DNA from: Nothophaeocryptopus gaeumannii
Taxonomy: Eukaryota > Ascomycota > Dothideomycetes > Mycosphaerellales > Mycosphaerellaceae
Direction: 5' to 3'
DNA: 64,000 nt
Assembly (NCBI GenBank): GCA_031771865.1
Contig: JASISA010000025.1
Coordinates: 2,914,001-2,978,000, forward strand
The notes under the pieces: model-generated
What the model was told of the DNA's origin: nothing
What the model saw: only the letters and a program-made list of their open reading frames with translations
The model's database searches: none
Shown: in pieces, positions 11,197 to 21,902 of the stretch
Layout of the letters: each line of letters starts with the position of its first letter
How positions within the stretch are numbered: the stretch's first letter is position 1
Position numbers and translations under genes: made by a program

Positions 11197-13210
11197 ATGA
11201 GCGAGCCACCGCCGCCGCCGGCGCGCGCTCAGAAACGTCCCCGGCCCCGAGCCACATGTGACTTGTGTCACCAGAGAAAGGTGAAATGCAATCAAGCTGT
11301 ACGCTCGGTTCTTCCTCATGTCTTGGCATCAGGCACATGCTGACCACTCCTCAATACAGAAACCATGCGATCAATGCATACGACATCGGCGAGAGAATGA
11401 GTGTGTATATCAGAATGGTGCTCCACGTCCTAGGTCAATACCCAATCCAGCTTCGTTGGCGACCCAGTCCGGAGTTCCATATTCGCAGGCACTACCGCCT
11501 CAGGGGTCTGGACAATTGAATAGTCGCGAGCCGTCTTGGACTGCTGCAAATGTCACCCAACAAACAGGCCACACCTCGCAGACCTTGAGCAGCGGCTCCG
11601 GTCTCGTGCACAGCTGGACTAGCGATTATCCTAATCGAGGGCGTAGCCATTTCTCATGGCTGTTGCAAGAAGTTGGTATAATATTCACCACCAACATTAT
11701 CAAAACTGACCTCTACCAGTTCCGCCCTCTTTTGCAATATGTCAACGACACAGCTTCCCAGTCTCCGCCCAAGGATCCCCTCTTGACAGCGGAAAGCGGT
11801 GCGTATCACGAACACGACGATCTCATAGGCTCCGTACAGCAGCAGAGTGAGCAAGCTCGTGACCCAGTGGCATCTCGATCTCCAACCATTTACGATGAGT
11901 TACCTCCCAGACACGTTGCCGACATGCTCTTTGAGAGGTACTTCCACACTTTCAACACTGTCTGTCCGATCTTGTGCCGTCCAACTTTCGAGACTGTGTA
12001 CGCAGAGATGATGGAGGATGTACGAAGTGTCAAAGTTTGTTTCGTCATGGAAGTGTTGATGGTTCTGGCGCTCGCAAACGCCACTTTGCCTCTGGAAGAT
12101 GCTCCGATCAGTCAGGATGTCGCACTAGGCTGGCTCGATCTGGCTTCTTCCGCGACCACTACCGCCCTGGATCTCAGGGAATTCGATATCGACTCTGTGC
12201 GCATGTGGGCGCTGATCAACATCACACGGCAGATCCTCAAATACGACATCGTTTCGGATTACATCTTCACTGGAGCAGCTCTTCGTGCCGGCATGATCAT
12301 TGGCCTTCATAGACCTACCGCCTGGGCCCAAGGTGGCAATAGAAGAGGTCTCTGGGACGCTCTGGTTGGCCTTGACTTGCAAGCTTGTCTGTCTGCAGGC
12401 TCGCCTCCCACGTTACCTTGGCTGGACCTTGACCACCAGACCAAGATAGCTGGAGATTTCGTCGCAGATGATGATGCTGGCTCCCGAGACCCTGCCGATG
12501 TTGCTCTTGGCCGCGCACTGTCACGCTCTCTGCCGACAAGATATGCCATCACGCACCTTCTGAACGTCGAAACGCATGCGAACTTTGAGAAGGCCGTGGA
12601 GCTGGGCCGCGAACTGACGCGTTCCATGGCGCCGGTAGTGACATCGGGCAGTGAGGCCTCGGCTTCGCGCCCATTTCAGTACAATTTCGTTGCCTGGATC
12701 TACAAATCTTTCCTGGTTGCGATCCACCGGCCTTTCGCCACAATGGACTCACTGGCATTCTACTTCTCGCGAACCGTCGCACTGTCAATGGCAAGGCAAT
12801 GCATTGAAGAGGTCATGGCCATTCGCGAATCAACCTCACCTCGGGGATATTTCGACGCCCTTCGCATTGGACAAGGATCAATGTTCCGAGTCGAAACCTA
12901 TCAAGCCGTTCTTTTGCTCTGTTGTCAGCTGTACAGCTCTTCGCCTGACCAAATGGCGCTAGATGCGGCTTTCCCTTCTGCAGGAGAAAGTAAGGGGGCT
13001 GTACGCAAGACGCTGGAGGGGTACATGCGAGTTCTGGACGATGATATCGCCGCTGGGACAGACAGCGGGCAGCCATATCTCATCGCTGCTCTGACCTTGG
13101 CTCACTCTGAAGCCAACGAGAGGCATCCGCAGAACAGCGAGGAGTACAAACAGTTCATGTCTGCCAAAGGGCGGCAGATAGCTGCCAGGTTGAGAATGCA
13201 GCCTCAATGA
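11197..13210 (+). CDS. Zn2Cys6 fungal transcription factor
   Basis: Two exons, 11197-11298 and 11360-13210; the 61-bp intron (GTACGC..CAG) lies inside the zinc cluster. The product is 650 aa. Cysteines 21, 24, 31, 37, 40 and 49 form CX2CX6CX5CX2CX8C, a canonical binuclear zinc cluster, after a Pro/Arg-rich start. The middle ('FERYFHTFNTVCPILCRPTF', 'GAALRAGMIIGLHRP') matches the fungal transcription factor middle homology region. It should bind CGG-type half sites in the nucleus. Possible targets by position are the neighbouring amidohydrolase, the 205-aa protein gene and the MFS gene, which is inference only. Confidence 0.93.
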
Positions 13211-13819
13211 GCCATAAATGTCGACCACATGTATTACGACACCAGCTCATGTCACAATTTGCCCTGCATGAGCTCTGCTTTGTGAATTTCATGGCGCACG
13301 GGCACAAAAAGTGAGTTACTACACTCTTCTCCTCGGCCGATGCCAAGAATCTCCAGCTTCGGTCCACCGAGGAGCGCCGAAAGACATTGTCAGCTGTGGA
13401 ACTGCGCAGTAGACTGTGCGTGAGATCTCGCGCCACAAACGGAACAATGGACCGGAGGGAGTCCACCAGACTCAATTTTTTTTTGGTTCGGACAACGGGA
13501 TGATGTCGTCAACACTTCGAAGGCCTTCAAGGTTCTTGCGTATCGCCGTTCTTACACTCATCTCAGTACGCAGACCCAGACCGATGCTAGCTCGTTGGAG
13601 CAATACAATGGATCAGCGTTCCAATGAGATACTTTGTTCGTTATGATTGATAATACAGTTTGACAGGGAAGTCCGCATTGCCACAGAAAGCGCCCAGGTC
13701 AGTGACCCAGTAAGCAATGCACAGAGAATTCGCCGGGTCGGTGAAGCACGTCAACCTCTTTCTTATGTCACGGTCTTACCCACCAAGGTTGACTTCTCTT
13801 GCGAATACTCCCTCTGGTC
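13211..13819. other. intergenic, no gene seen
   Basis: No supported gene. A T8-G run lies near 13477. Presumably holds the regulator's terminator and the amidohydrolase promoter. Confidence 0.45.
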
Positions 13820-15340
13820 ATGGCTCGTCTACTTCGATTCCTCGGCCTCTCAGCCGTCCTTTCGTTGCTCTGTCTTACCCGAGCGGCCATTCTCTTCGAA
13901 GGCGCAACCATCATCGGCTTCAACGAGTCCACAGGGGCATTCGACATATTTCGCGATGCGTCAATGCTCATCGAAGATGACAGGATTACAGCACTCTCGG
14001 AGGGACTACTTTCATCTGTTCCATCCAATGTGACCCGGGTCAACGCCACAGACAAAATCATCAGCCCCGGCTTCATCGATACGCACCACCACCTCTGGCA
14101 AACAGCGTACAAGACTCTCGGATCAAACACCTCTCTAGCGGAATACTTCCAGCGATACGGTGAATACAGCCAAGCTGAACAGTACTTCACCCCTGAAGAC
14201 CTCTACGTCGGCCAACTCACCGGCGCCCTGGAACTTCTCTACGAAGGCACAACCACAGTCCTCGACCATGCGCACGCCTCTTTCTCTGACGCCGCAGTCG
14301 ACGCCTGTTTCAACGCTACCCTCGACAGCGGCGTACGGACTTTCTACGCTCATGCCATTCATGCCATACCCAATAAGTATACCTGGGACGAACAACTCGC
14401 CAAACTAGAATCCCTCGCGTCTGACTCCCGCGTCGAGCAAAACGACCCTTCCAGCCTCGTTAGTATCGGTCTCGGCTGGGACGCTTTCTACAACGCCCCC
14501 GGAAACAACATCTCCACTCTATGGAACATCACACAATCGTCCAACCTCTCCGTCGTCACCACCCACTTCCTCGGCGGTCCCTTCTCGGATACCAACTCCC
14601 CTTCCCTCCTCTCCACACACGGCTGGCTCGACACATCCATCCCAGTCATATTCTCCCACGCATCATTCATGAGCTACGAAGATGCCAACGCTCTGCGGCA
14701 GACAAATCAGTACATCTCTACGACGCCTGAGAGTGAACTGCATTTCGGACATAACCACCCTCACGCTCATCTGATACAGGATCAGGCGAGTTTAGGAGTA
14801 GATTGTCATTTCACATACTCTTCATCTATGGTGCAGCAAGCCAGGATGTGGTTGCAGACGTTACGATGGCCGAATTATCTCGCCATACTTGAGGATTGGA
14901 AAGTACCTAGGAATAACCCTATGAGTGTGAATCAGGCGTTTTATCTGATTACTCGGGCGGGAGGGTTGGCTTTGAGGAGGAGGGATTTGGGGGTGATCCA
15001 AGTCGGGGCGAAGGCTGACATCAATATCTTCCGCACGGACAAACCTAACATGATTGGTTGGAGCGATCCTATCGCCGCCATAATCCTCCATTCCGACGTC
15101 GGGGATATTGAGGATGTGCTGGTTGATGGGAGATATGTTAAGAAAGGCGGGAGATTGATGTACCCGGATTATGCGAACGTGAGTCGGAGGTTGAGGAAGA
15201 GTGCCGATCGGATCCAGAAGATCTGGAGAGAGACGGTATGGGCGGAGATTGGAGCTAGTGGGTTGTTGACGGAGGGTGCGGCGCCGTATGGGGATGTGGA
15301 GGTTATTGATACGTTGAGGGGGGATGGGACGGGGTATTGA
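13820..15340 (+). CDS. secreted amidohydrolase (chlorohydrolase/deaminase-like)
   Basis: Intronless, 506 aa. The frame stays open a little upstream, but the first ATG is at 13820 and begins a clear signal peptide ('MARLLRFLGLSAVLSLLCLT'). Several N-glycosylation sequons follow. The metal-binding HxH of the amidohydrolase superfamily is seen in 'PGFIDTHHHLWQ' near residue 90. Later candidates are the His residues in 'TTHFLGG' and 'IFSHASF' and the Asp in 'LGVDCHFTYSS'. The C-terminal 'GAKADINIF' and 'VLVDGRYVKKGG' are typical of guanine-deaminase/AtzA/TrzN-type enzymes. It probably hydrolyses a C-N or C-Cl bond of an N-heterocycle outside the cell or in the secretory pathway. A purine-permease pseudogene follows directly. 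Confidence 0.88.
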   Translation: MARLLRFLGLSAVLSLLCLTRAAILFEGATIIGFNESTGAFDIFRDASMLIEDDRITALSEGLLSSVPSNVTRVNATDKIISPGFIDTHHHLWQTAYKTLGSNTSLAEYFQRYGEYSQAEQYFTPEDLYVGQLTGALELLYEGTTTVLDHAHASFSDAAVDACFNATLDSGVRTFYAHAIHAIPNKYTWDEQLAKLESLASDSRVEQNDPSSLVSIGLGWDAFYNAPGNNISTLWNITQSSNLSVVTTHFLGGPFSDTNSPSLLSTHGWLDTSIPVIFSHASFMSYEDANALRQTNQYISTTPESELHFGHNHPHAHLIQDQASLGVDCHFTYSSSMVQQARMWLQTLRWPNYLAILEDWKVPRNNPMSVNQAFYLITRAGGLALRRRDLGVIQVGAKADINIFRTDKPNMIGWSDPIAAIILHSDVGDIEDVLVDGRYVKKGGRLMYPDYANVSRRLRKSADRIQKIWRETVWAEIGASGLLTEGAAPYGDVEVIDTLRGDGTGY

Positions 15341-15450
15341 GGTAGAAGTGAGAGAGAGACGTCTGCATGCTCATGAGGGTTAAGAAAACTAGGAGGCCAA
15401 GATGGAAAGTCATATACATACTATCGTCACATTCGCTCATCTACCACACC

Positions 15451-16390
15451 TTAGGCCTCCTTCGTCGCTGCTCGTGGTACCTCCGCAGACCCACTCGAAC
15501 TCCTATGCCTCGCAACCTCACCAACCTCATCCTGTGCCGTCTTCTCACCAATCGCCCTCCCCGGCGCCCCACTTCCAGCCGCCTCCTCATCATCCGCAAC
15601 CCAAAAAATCTTCTTGCCCCTCGCAGCCCTCTTCAGCCAAGACGGAAACATCCCACCAGGCAACTGATCCGTGCAAAATTCCTTGTACTCCTTGTCGACT
15701 GGTTTGATTCTCTCGGTACTGACTTTTCAAACATTCCATAAGCCAGTGTTGAGGGTGATGTAACTTACGAGCCCGCCGATCAGACCGTATGCGATGCTGT
15801 ACGTGAACGGCATCAGGGCGATCTTGAGGAATGCTGGTATAGCGTCGCCGATATATCTCCAGTTGATATCCGTAGCTGCTTTTGCCATGAGGCTGCCGAC
15901 GATGACGAGCGTACACTCCGTCACCCACGGCGATGTGCTGGCGAGTATCGGCGCAAAGAAGATGGATATGAAGAATGCGATCCCCGTAACGATAGCTGTC
16001 AATCCCGTCCCGCTACCCTCAGAGATCCCCGCGCCGGATTCGATGTACGCCGTCACAGGCGGACAGCCAAATAAAGAGCCAATGGAGACACCGAAAGCGT
16101 TGACGAGGAAGGCAACCGCGGATCCTTCAAAATCTTGCGTGGCTTCGTTGATGGCGCCGCAGTATCGAGCTATTGCGTACATTGTTACCGTACAGTCAAG
16201 GATATCGACGTAGAAGAATGTGATAAACGCCACTGCGAGTTGACTCTCCCGACGGAGCAGTCGTTTACGGCCAGGACGTATCTGAATGGCCGGAAAGTGA
16301 CCACTTATTTAAAGAAGTCGAAAAGGCTATCCCAGGTTCTGCATAAGGGAAATACGTCACGTCTGTAGGACGAGGCCTGCACAGGGATGA
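15451..16390 (-). pseudogene. AzgA-like purine permease pseudogene
   Basis: The minus strand encodes the C-terminal half of an AzgA-type hypoxanthine/adenine/guanine permease: 'PTDVTYFPYAEPG', 'LFDFFK', 'FITFFYVDILDC', 'DFEGSAVAFLVNAFG', 'PPVTAYIESGAGI', 'DINWRYIGDAIPAF', 'LMPFTYSIAYG' and the tail 'LPGGMFPSWLKR'. The pieces lie in shifting frames (breaks near 16350 and 16250). An in-frame TAA follows 'LFDFFK', and a TGA at 15727-15729 separates 'NTGLWNV' from 'KVSTERIKP'. The N-terminal ~250 residues are missing. It cannot make a working transporter. Its place next to an amidohydrolase hints at a former purine-use gene pair. Confidence 0.85.
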
Positions 16391-16822
16391 TTGGTCCAAG
16401 TTTGGTCACATCTCTGGGCGGAAGATTGGCATTTCTTGGGTGCGCGGTGGAGACTTCTTTTTGGGGATGTCCAGCTGCAGTTCACCGTCGGGCATCTCTT
16501 GCTTCATGAAAGGCGCAAGTTGAATGGTCGCGTCCGCAGGTGTCGTTGCTGAAGCCAGAGTAGGATATCACCGGGTGCATTATCGAAGTCAGCGTCCGTG
16601 CCCAAACGACGTCCATGTGACTCTTGGCACGTATCATGAGGCTGAACCTCTCGGCCCTTTCGCTGCAAGGGCTAATTCGCACTTTCACGCATCTCGCCGA
16701 ACGGATTCTCTTTCCATCGAGCTTCGAGCTTTATGCGACGGGAAGATCGGGGTCTGGAGAGTCTGAGACCGCCGCACGCCGTCTCTTTAAATCTGGAGCT
16801 CCGCTTGGAGAAACATTGCTTC

Positions 16823-17329
16823 TCAACTCAGACGCGACTCCACGTTCCAAAGACGATAGAATAACGAGCTACCGAACACGACGGCTGTCGGCGATATGGC
16901 TTCGTTGATGTTCGATACAAGATGTTCAACACAAGGGCGATGACTGTTGACCTGCCCGTAATCCTTGCTACCTGACGTGAATAGAACCAGCGGTCGTATG
17001 TCTTGCGTATTGGATGCCCTCGCAAGCGTGCGTAGTAGTTCGACAGTGTCGTTGAAACGCAGTTCAAAGTCATGCACGTCCTCAGTCGTCGAGACCAGAA
17101 CATCCGTTTTTCTGGTATAAGCAAGCACAGCCGAGAGTACGCCTTCGGGATCTTTCGCTGAGCCCACAATTGGAACAACTGACTCCTTCTCTAGAACGTT
17201 CCTGGCAGATTCGGACCGTACCAGGCCCAAGGACGTGTAATCAGTGCCTCGAAATTCTCGGGAAACAGCCGCACTAATGTAACCATTAGCACCGGTGACA
17301 AGCACAGTATTTCGTGTATTCTGAGGCAT
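16823..17329 (-). pseudogene. truncated NmrA-like/SDR Rossmann-fold gene
   Basis: From ATG 17329 the minus strand encodes 168 aa: a Rossmann start ('VLVTGANGYI', a GxxGxxx nucleotide-binding loop) and later motifs of extended SDRs ('VSTTEDVHDFELRFND', 'PLVLFTSGSKDYG'). After KDYG the family-like sequence breaks off and ends at TGA/TAA 16823, about 120-150 residues short of the usual length, with the substrate-binding part missing. It is probably an eroded gene; a short functional product cannot be excluded. Confidence 0.6.
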
Positions 17330-19179
17330 TGAAGTGTCGAGATCGTAACGTTGGCAAGAAAATCGTCTGATGTTATGGTCCAGCAGCCGTAGCAGAGAGT
17401 CGATGACCCTGAACAACTGGGGAAAGAAAATGGCAGTAGACGTCTGTCAAAACAAAACTATGGAATCGTCTTCCGCGCAAGAAGTAGCACAGGTCAAGGC
17501 CTGCACGGGTTTCTGGAAGCGACGATCATGCTTATTGTTGACGAATGTTACATCGCAGAACTGACTCCTTCCACCATGCACTTTACAACGAAAATTGCTC
17601 TCGCGTCTTAATCGCTTCATCACTCCAATTGGCCGTGGCCTCACATAGACTCTGAAAACATTGTGTAAATCAAGCGCACCAGATCTCGATCTTCCATTGA
17701 AGTGAGTGAGCTCGTCCAGAGCGGACGACTGCCGATTCGCAAATCTACCCGTATCAAGAAAAGCGTAAGTTGGGAAGTCACTTTGGCTCTCCCACTGCTT
17801 TCGACCTCCCACCCTGCCGTCCACGATCCACCCTGCTATCTACATTTTACCCTGTCGTCGACGATCCACCCTGCTATCGACATTCCACCCTGCTGTCGAA
17901 GTGCCACACTGCCGGGTCCAATTCCCCTCATTTGGTCGTGGACGACCTTCTGACACGATTCGTGCATTCGAGTACTCAATCGCGACACCGTCATGCTTAC
18001 GGTTGCAGCGCATGTATGATGACCTAAGCACGGCATGGTACAGCGTCCGAAGCTGAAAGCTAGGTTGCACTGATCGTTATGTGAGTAGTGGACTAGCGTT
18101 ATATCGTTGGCGCTGGGCCACTCGTCGGTCCACCGTGCAGAGGGTCGACATTAAGTCACTTTCAATGGGCACTCGGCTCGAGTCTGGCTAGATTTACGAA
18201 AGGATAGTGTCGAGAAGAAGGGTTCCACCGCCGGTTTGATTATGAAACTCAGGGCGCATGACGAATCTGACTCCCGCCAAAGGCTCTGTCGTGGCAAGAT
18301 TGCTACGAGTTAGAAGAGCACAGAGGTCCCTGAAACAACTTGTCCTGCATCCATTCGCCCACTTGCGCTGATTCTCATCGCATGTATCAGCGCAGCAATC
18401 ACAAAAATGCCGCCATACGAGAGTATCGATCTGCATCCCATGACGGACCTTCCATCTGCAATAACGGCAATCACTTTCGACGTGATCTGCATGGGTCCAG
18501 CTGGGCAGCAAACACCATCGTTTCAAAGATCTTAAAGCACTCCTTGACAGCACTCGTTGTTGAGGCCGAGCTTTTGGGGAAGACTGTCCCTTCCGGGCAA
18601 GTGTGCCGTCTAATGTCCAGCATTGATGAAGAGCTTCGCCTACGCAGCCTTGGTCGGAGCGAGTTCAAGATCAGCATCTGGGGTAACGACGATAGGGTTG
18701 CAACCCCATCTATTAAATAAGAATAAACTATCTTTATTAGCTTTCTCTCAGCCTTGGCGGGTATTTGAATCCTTACCTGTAAAAACTGCAACATCCGTAT
18801 TAGCGACGCATTCTACTACGAAACTTCTACGGTCCATGAACGAAACGTGGACATTTCGGAAAGAATTCCTTAGGATCGGAACAGTTTGAGAAGTCCTCTG
18901 CTAGTATAGAGATCGAAGAGAACCGCTAGTACATGGCCGCGTATCCGGGAAGCTCCTAGCTCGTGAGGCCGGGGTAATAGACAAAAAAGCCTGTATTGGC
19001 AAAGACCTCCGCCGACAGCCGACGTTTCTTAGCGCAAAAGTCGAGAAAAGGGCACATACCTCTGCCGACGGTTCTCAAGTAGCGATATGCATATGTATCT
19101 ACTATCTTCTATAATTTCACTTCTTTATCCTTTAGCTACGATTTTCCTCTAATAGCTAAACTCTCGGCCTTCGATCAAC
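17330..19179. other. 1.8-kb gene-poor stretch containing a minisatellite
   Basis: Only the 19-bp repeat at 17790-17922 was identified. Short minus-strand frames around 18194-18794 have some protein character but no family could be named and frames are broken. No tRNA was seen. Confidence 0.4.
17790..17922. repeat. degenerate 19-bp tandem repeat, about 7 units
   Basis: Six consecutive 19-bp units from 17809 follow the pattern CCACCCTGCTRTCGACRWT, and a weaker seventh precedes them (17790-17808). Units share 12-17 of 19 positions. The unit length is not a multiple of three and there is no convincing gene here, so it is a noncoding minisatellite. Confidence 0.7.
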
Positions 19180-19418
19180 ATGTTCCGCTATACCCTCCTC
19201 TCCTTAGGGCTTCTTTACCTTGCCGTCCAATCTGTAGTTGGGAACGATGTCTGCGACTGTTGTTGTGTAAGTAATATAAGGACCACAGAGCGACTTCGAC
19301 TAATTAGACATAGCTAGGCGTTGATTGTGGCTGGTGGCACAACTCAGGGACAGGTCCAGGTTGTTCAGAATACAATATGGGATGCACAAATGTCTGCAGC
19401 TGCGGGGATCCGAGTTAA
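19180..19418 (+). CDS. candidate small secreted cysteine-rich protein
   Basis: Proposed exons 19180-19266 and 19314-19418, with a 47-bp intron (GTAAGT..TAG, possible branch site CTAAT). The product is 63 aa. The N-terminus is a clear signal peptide ('MFRYTLLSLGLLYLAVQSVV'). The short mature part has nine cysteines: CDCCC just before the splice, then one in GVDC, one in GPGC, one in MGC and two in VCSC. Small size, secretion signal and high Cys content fit fungal effector-like or antimicrobial peptides. No family is recognised. The acceptor is the weak point: using the next AG (19319) gives a cysteine-free frame of similar length. It lies in a repeat-rich, pseudogene-rich stretch, as effectors often do. 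Confidence 0.5.
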
Positions 19419-19519
19419 TTTTCGTGTGTATAAGCCACGCTCGCTAGGACATCGATTTCGTTACCTATCTCGCATCCACATTTGCCCGGAACGACGTCAT
19501 GCCTGAGATCGGGAGCATC

Positions 19520-20310
19520 ATCCAAATCCCAGTGTGGAGAGACTGGGAATACTTTTCATCTTAAGCGATATTGGCGAGCCCCAGCTTGACCAAATGGACT
19601 GGTTTCTCAATTCATCGACATCTTTCACGAGTTCGACACAAGCCCGCGACACTCTTGATCGGATCATATTAATTCTGTCTCTGGACCCCAAATCTGGCGC
19701 GGACGATGCGTTGTCGCAGACAGCTCGTAAAGACGTGCCGCGTCTTGTCTCAGACTGGCTCTCAGCGTTCGCTATTTTCAGCACAGAACCAGCGGAAAGA
19801 TTGACGCAAGAAGCAAAGCCTATTTTATTGCATGTTCACTACACGCTAGCCATGATTGTGCATTCCTCAAGAACGATATCTCCATTAACTGAGTCCCCAG
19901 TCATATCCTTCCGACCAACATACGAGCAGTTTTGAGCTACTGCTACAGCTTTGCGAAGTCTTCATTTCCTCTTCCAATAACACTCTAGTCGACTTCACCA
20001 GCACGTGGCTCGGTATGGACCTCGGTCTTATCCCACCGCTGTACTTCACACTGCTATCTTCTCCGAAGACCTCACCCAGCGGCAAACAGCGATTCGCCTG
20101 CTCCATCGTGCAGAAAGGTTCGAGAATATTTGGAATGGATGTGTTGCAGCCAAAATCGCAGAGGGGTACTCCAGCTCGAACAGCAACTATCAGCCGATCA
20201 TAGTCTTTCGTTTCAGTGTGCCTACCAGCCTAAGATCCATGTTCTCGACGTGGAGAAGCACGGGCAAGAACAGATACGCCTCAGGTATGCTACGGATCAG
20301 CAGCTTCATA
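19520..20310 (+). pseudogene. remnant of a Zn2Cys6 transcription factor C-terminal region
   Basis: Frame pieces resemble the C-terminal half of fungal regulators: 'FTSSTQARDTLDRII', 'KPILLHVHYTLAMIVHSS', then (after one extra T near 19931) 'ELLLQLCEVFISSSN' and 'TWLGMDLGLIPPLYFT', then (after a second shift near 20050) 'RQTAIRLLHRAERFENIWNG'. No zinc cluster or start is found upstream. Two single-base frameshifts without splice sites show a decayed gene. Confidence 0.6.
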
Positions 20311-20995
20311 TCTCCCTCTTCGAAATTATCGATCATGCATCGATGCCGATGGACGCACCTTCCATCATCTGGCCAATCTACGGCTATCTTGCGAAACCCG
20401 GCTATCAAGGTCTCGTGTTATATCGCAGGGCTCGCTGTCAATGTTTCCTCGGTTGACACTGCATTGGATCTCTCCCGAGGACAGAAGACGGTCGCTTCTT
20501 TCAGTGTCACACTTGAAGTCTCTCTATACCATATGTTCGCTCGCATCGTTGGAGCAAACAGATATCACGCTTCACGCTGTCAGACCAAATTTCATAGTGA
20601 CTACTTCGTATTACCACCTCGGGAGCGTTCAATTGATACAAGTGAACCCTATTGAAACTCGAGGGCAAGGCCCATCAGAGTACGGACGCATATTCAGCTT
20701 ACGCGGAACGAGGCAGTTTACTGGCGTCTTTCTCAAAATACGCAGGCACAATCATGGTCTACCGTAGAGCTTTCATGCCGCACGACGGACCTGCAGGACG
20801 CTATTTCGCAAATACTACTGCTGGGGGAAAGCGGATATCAAGCCCGGGGTATCTAGGGGGTATGTAAACATGAATCTTGTGAGTTAGGGCTTGCGTACTA
20901 TACAGCGAGCTTCACGCCATCCAGCGACCTAAATCAATGCAGCCCTGCTTCCAGCCGCTCCCGACTCATATTACATCCCTCCAGATTCCAACGAC

Positions 20996-21151
20996 ATGCC
21001 GCCAGCCACTGCAGAACCATTGCGTCAGACATATCAGGATTCCTTCGCAACCGAACGCGAACGCAAAGAGGCCTTGAACGAGACCCGCGCTCTTCTATCA
21101 AGACTTGAGAATGACCGCATTCCGCCTGGCATAGATCCCATCTTACTTTGA
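20996..21151 (+). CDS. short ORF of unknown status (51 aa)
   Basis: ATG 20996 opens a charged, helical 51-aa frame ('YQDSFATERERKEALNETRA'). The same frame is open upstream to a possible acceptor near 20940, so it may be the last exon of a small gene or a relic of one. No family recognised. Confidence 0.25.
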   Translation: MPPATAEPLRQTYQDSFATERERKEALNETRALLSRLENDRIPPGIDPILL

Positions 21152-21287
21152 TGTCAGCAATGCGTATTGCAACGCACATTGGATTGTTCCAGAAAGGGAA
21201 CAAGACTGCCGCCCGTACTATGACAATGACGACGGTAGCAGAGTAGATGACAGCAGCGTTCGAGGGCTTCGGGCACGAGCATAGATT

Positions 21288-21690
21288 TGAATGTTGAGTG
21301 AATGATATTCAACATTCAAAGTATTCATTCAATTCATGAAGTGAATACCCGATCTCTAAATAAATTCAACATAAGTTATTCAATTCATTGGATAAATTGC
21401 GGAGAACCCACTAACGTGAAGAGGCATCCTGCCTCAGGCAAATGGCAGATAGGTTGAATCCAACTTCTAGCTAGCAAATAACTCCGGCTCCTTCCCGTAA
21501 TACTAGGTGCCTCTGTAGAGGCAGGAGGTGTAGAGAGCCTCTAGAAAGGGACCCAGAGAGATGTTCCTGTCTCCGCTTACTAGGCAAGTGCTGAATATGA
21601 GTTGAGTATGAATTGAAAATGATTATTCATCTCAGGTTTGAATTGAAACTTGAGAATAGGTCGAATGAATTGAGTATCCAATATTCAAAA
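21288..21690. mobile_element. MITE-like element with imperfect inverted ends
   Basis: The ~400-bp AT-rich segment starts TTTGAATGTTG and ends with the near inverse CCAATATTCAAA. Both ends consist of repeated ATTCAATTC/GAATTGAAT words. The left end contains a perfect hairpin (TTGAATGTTGA..., 21290-21321) and the interior has the palindrome TGCCTCTGTAGAGGCA. There is no coding capacity. No convincing target-site duplication was found, so boundaries are approximate. Confidence 0.4.
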
Positions 21691-21902
21691 CGATGGGCAT
21701 GAGTGCGGTGTTCAAGTCGTTAGAAAGAAGAGGTGAGGGACTGCTGGCTGAGTATTGGCTCGAGAGTATCATTTGTTGATCATCTACAAAGCTGTCTCGT
21801 GTGGTATTAGTAGAGAGCTTCGGAGTAAGTATTGTGTCATAACAAAATTTGGCATTCCATCCAATCCGCCCTTTCCCCATCAGAAGAGGCGCCATATTTG
21901 TT

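Noticed and set aside
13799..13819. Upstream extension of the amidohydrolase frame
   Set aside because: It begins at TTG; the ATG at 13820 starts a clean signal peptide.
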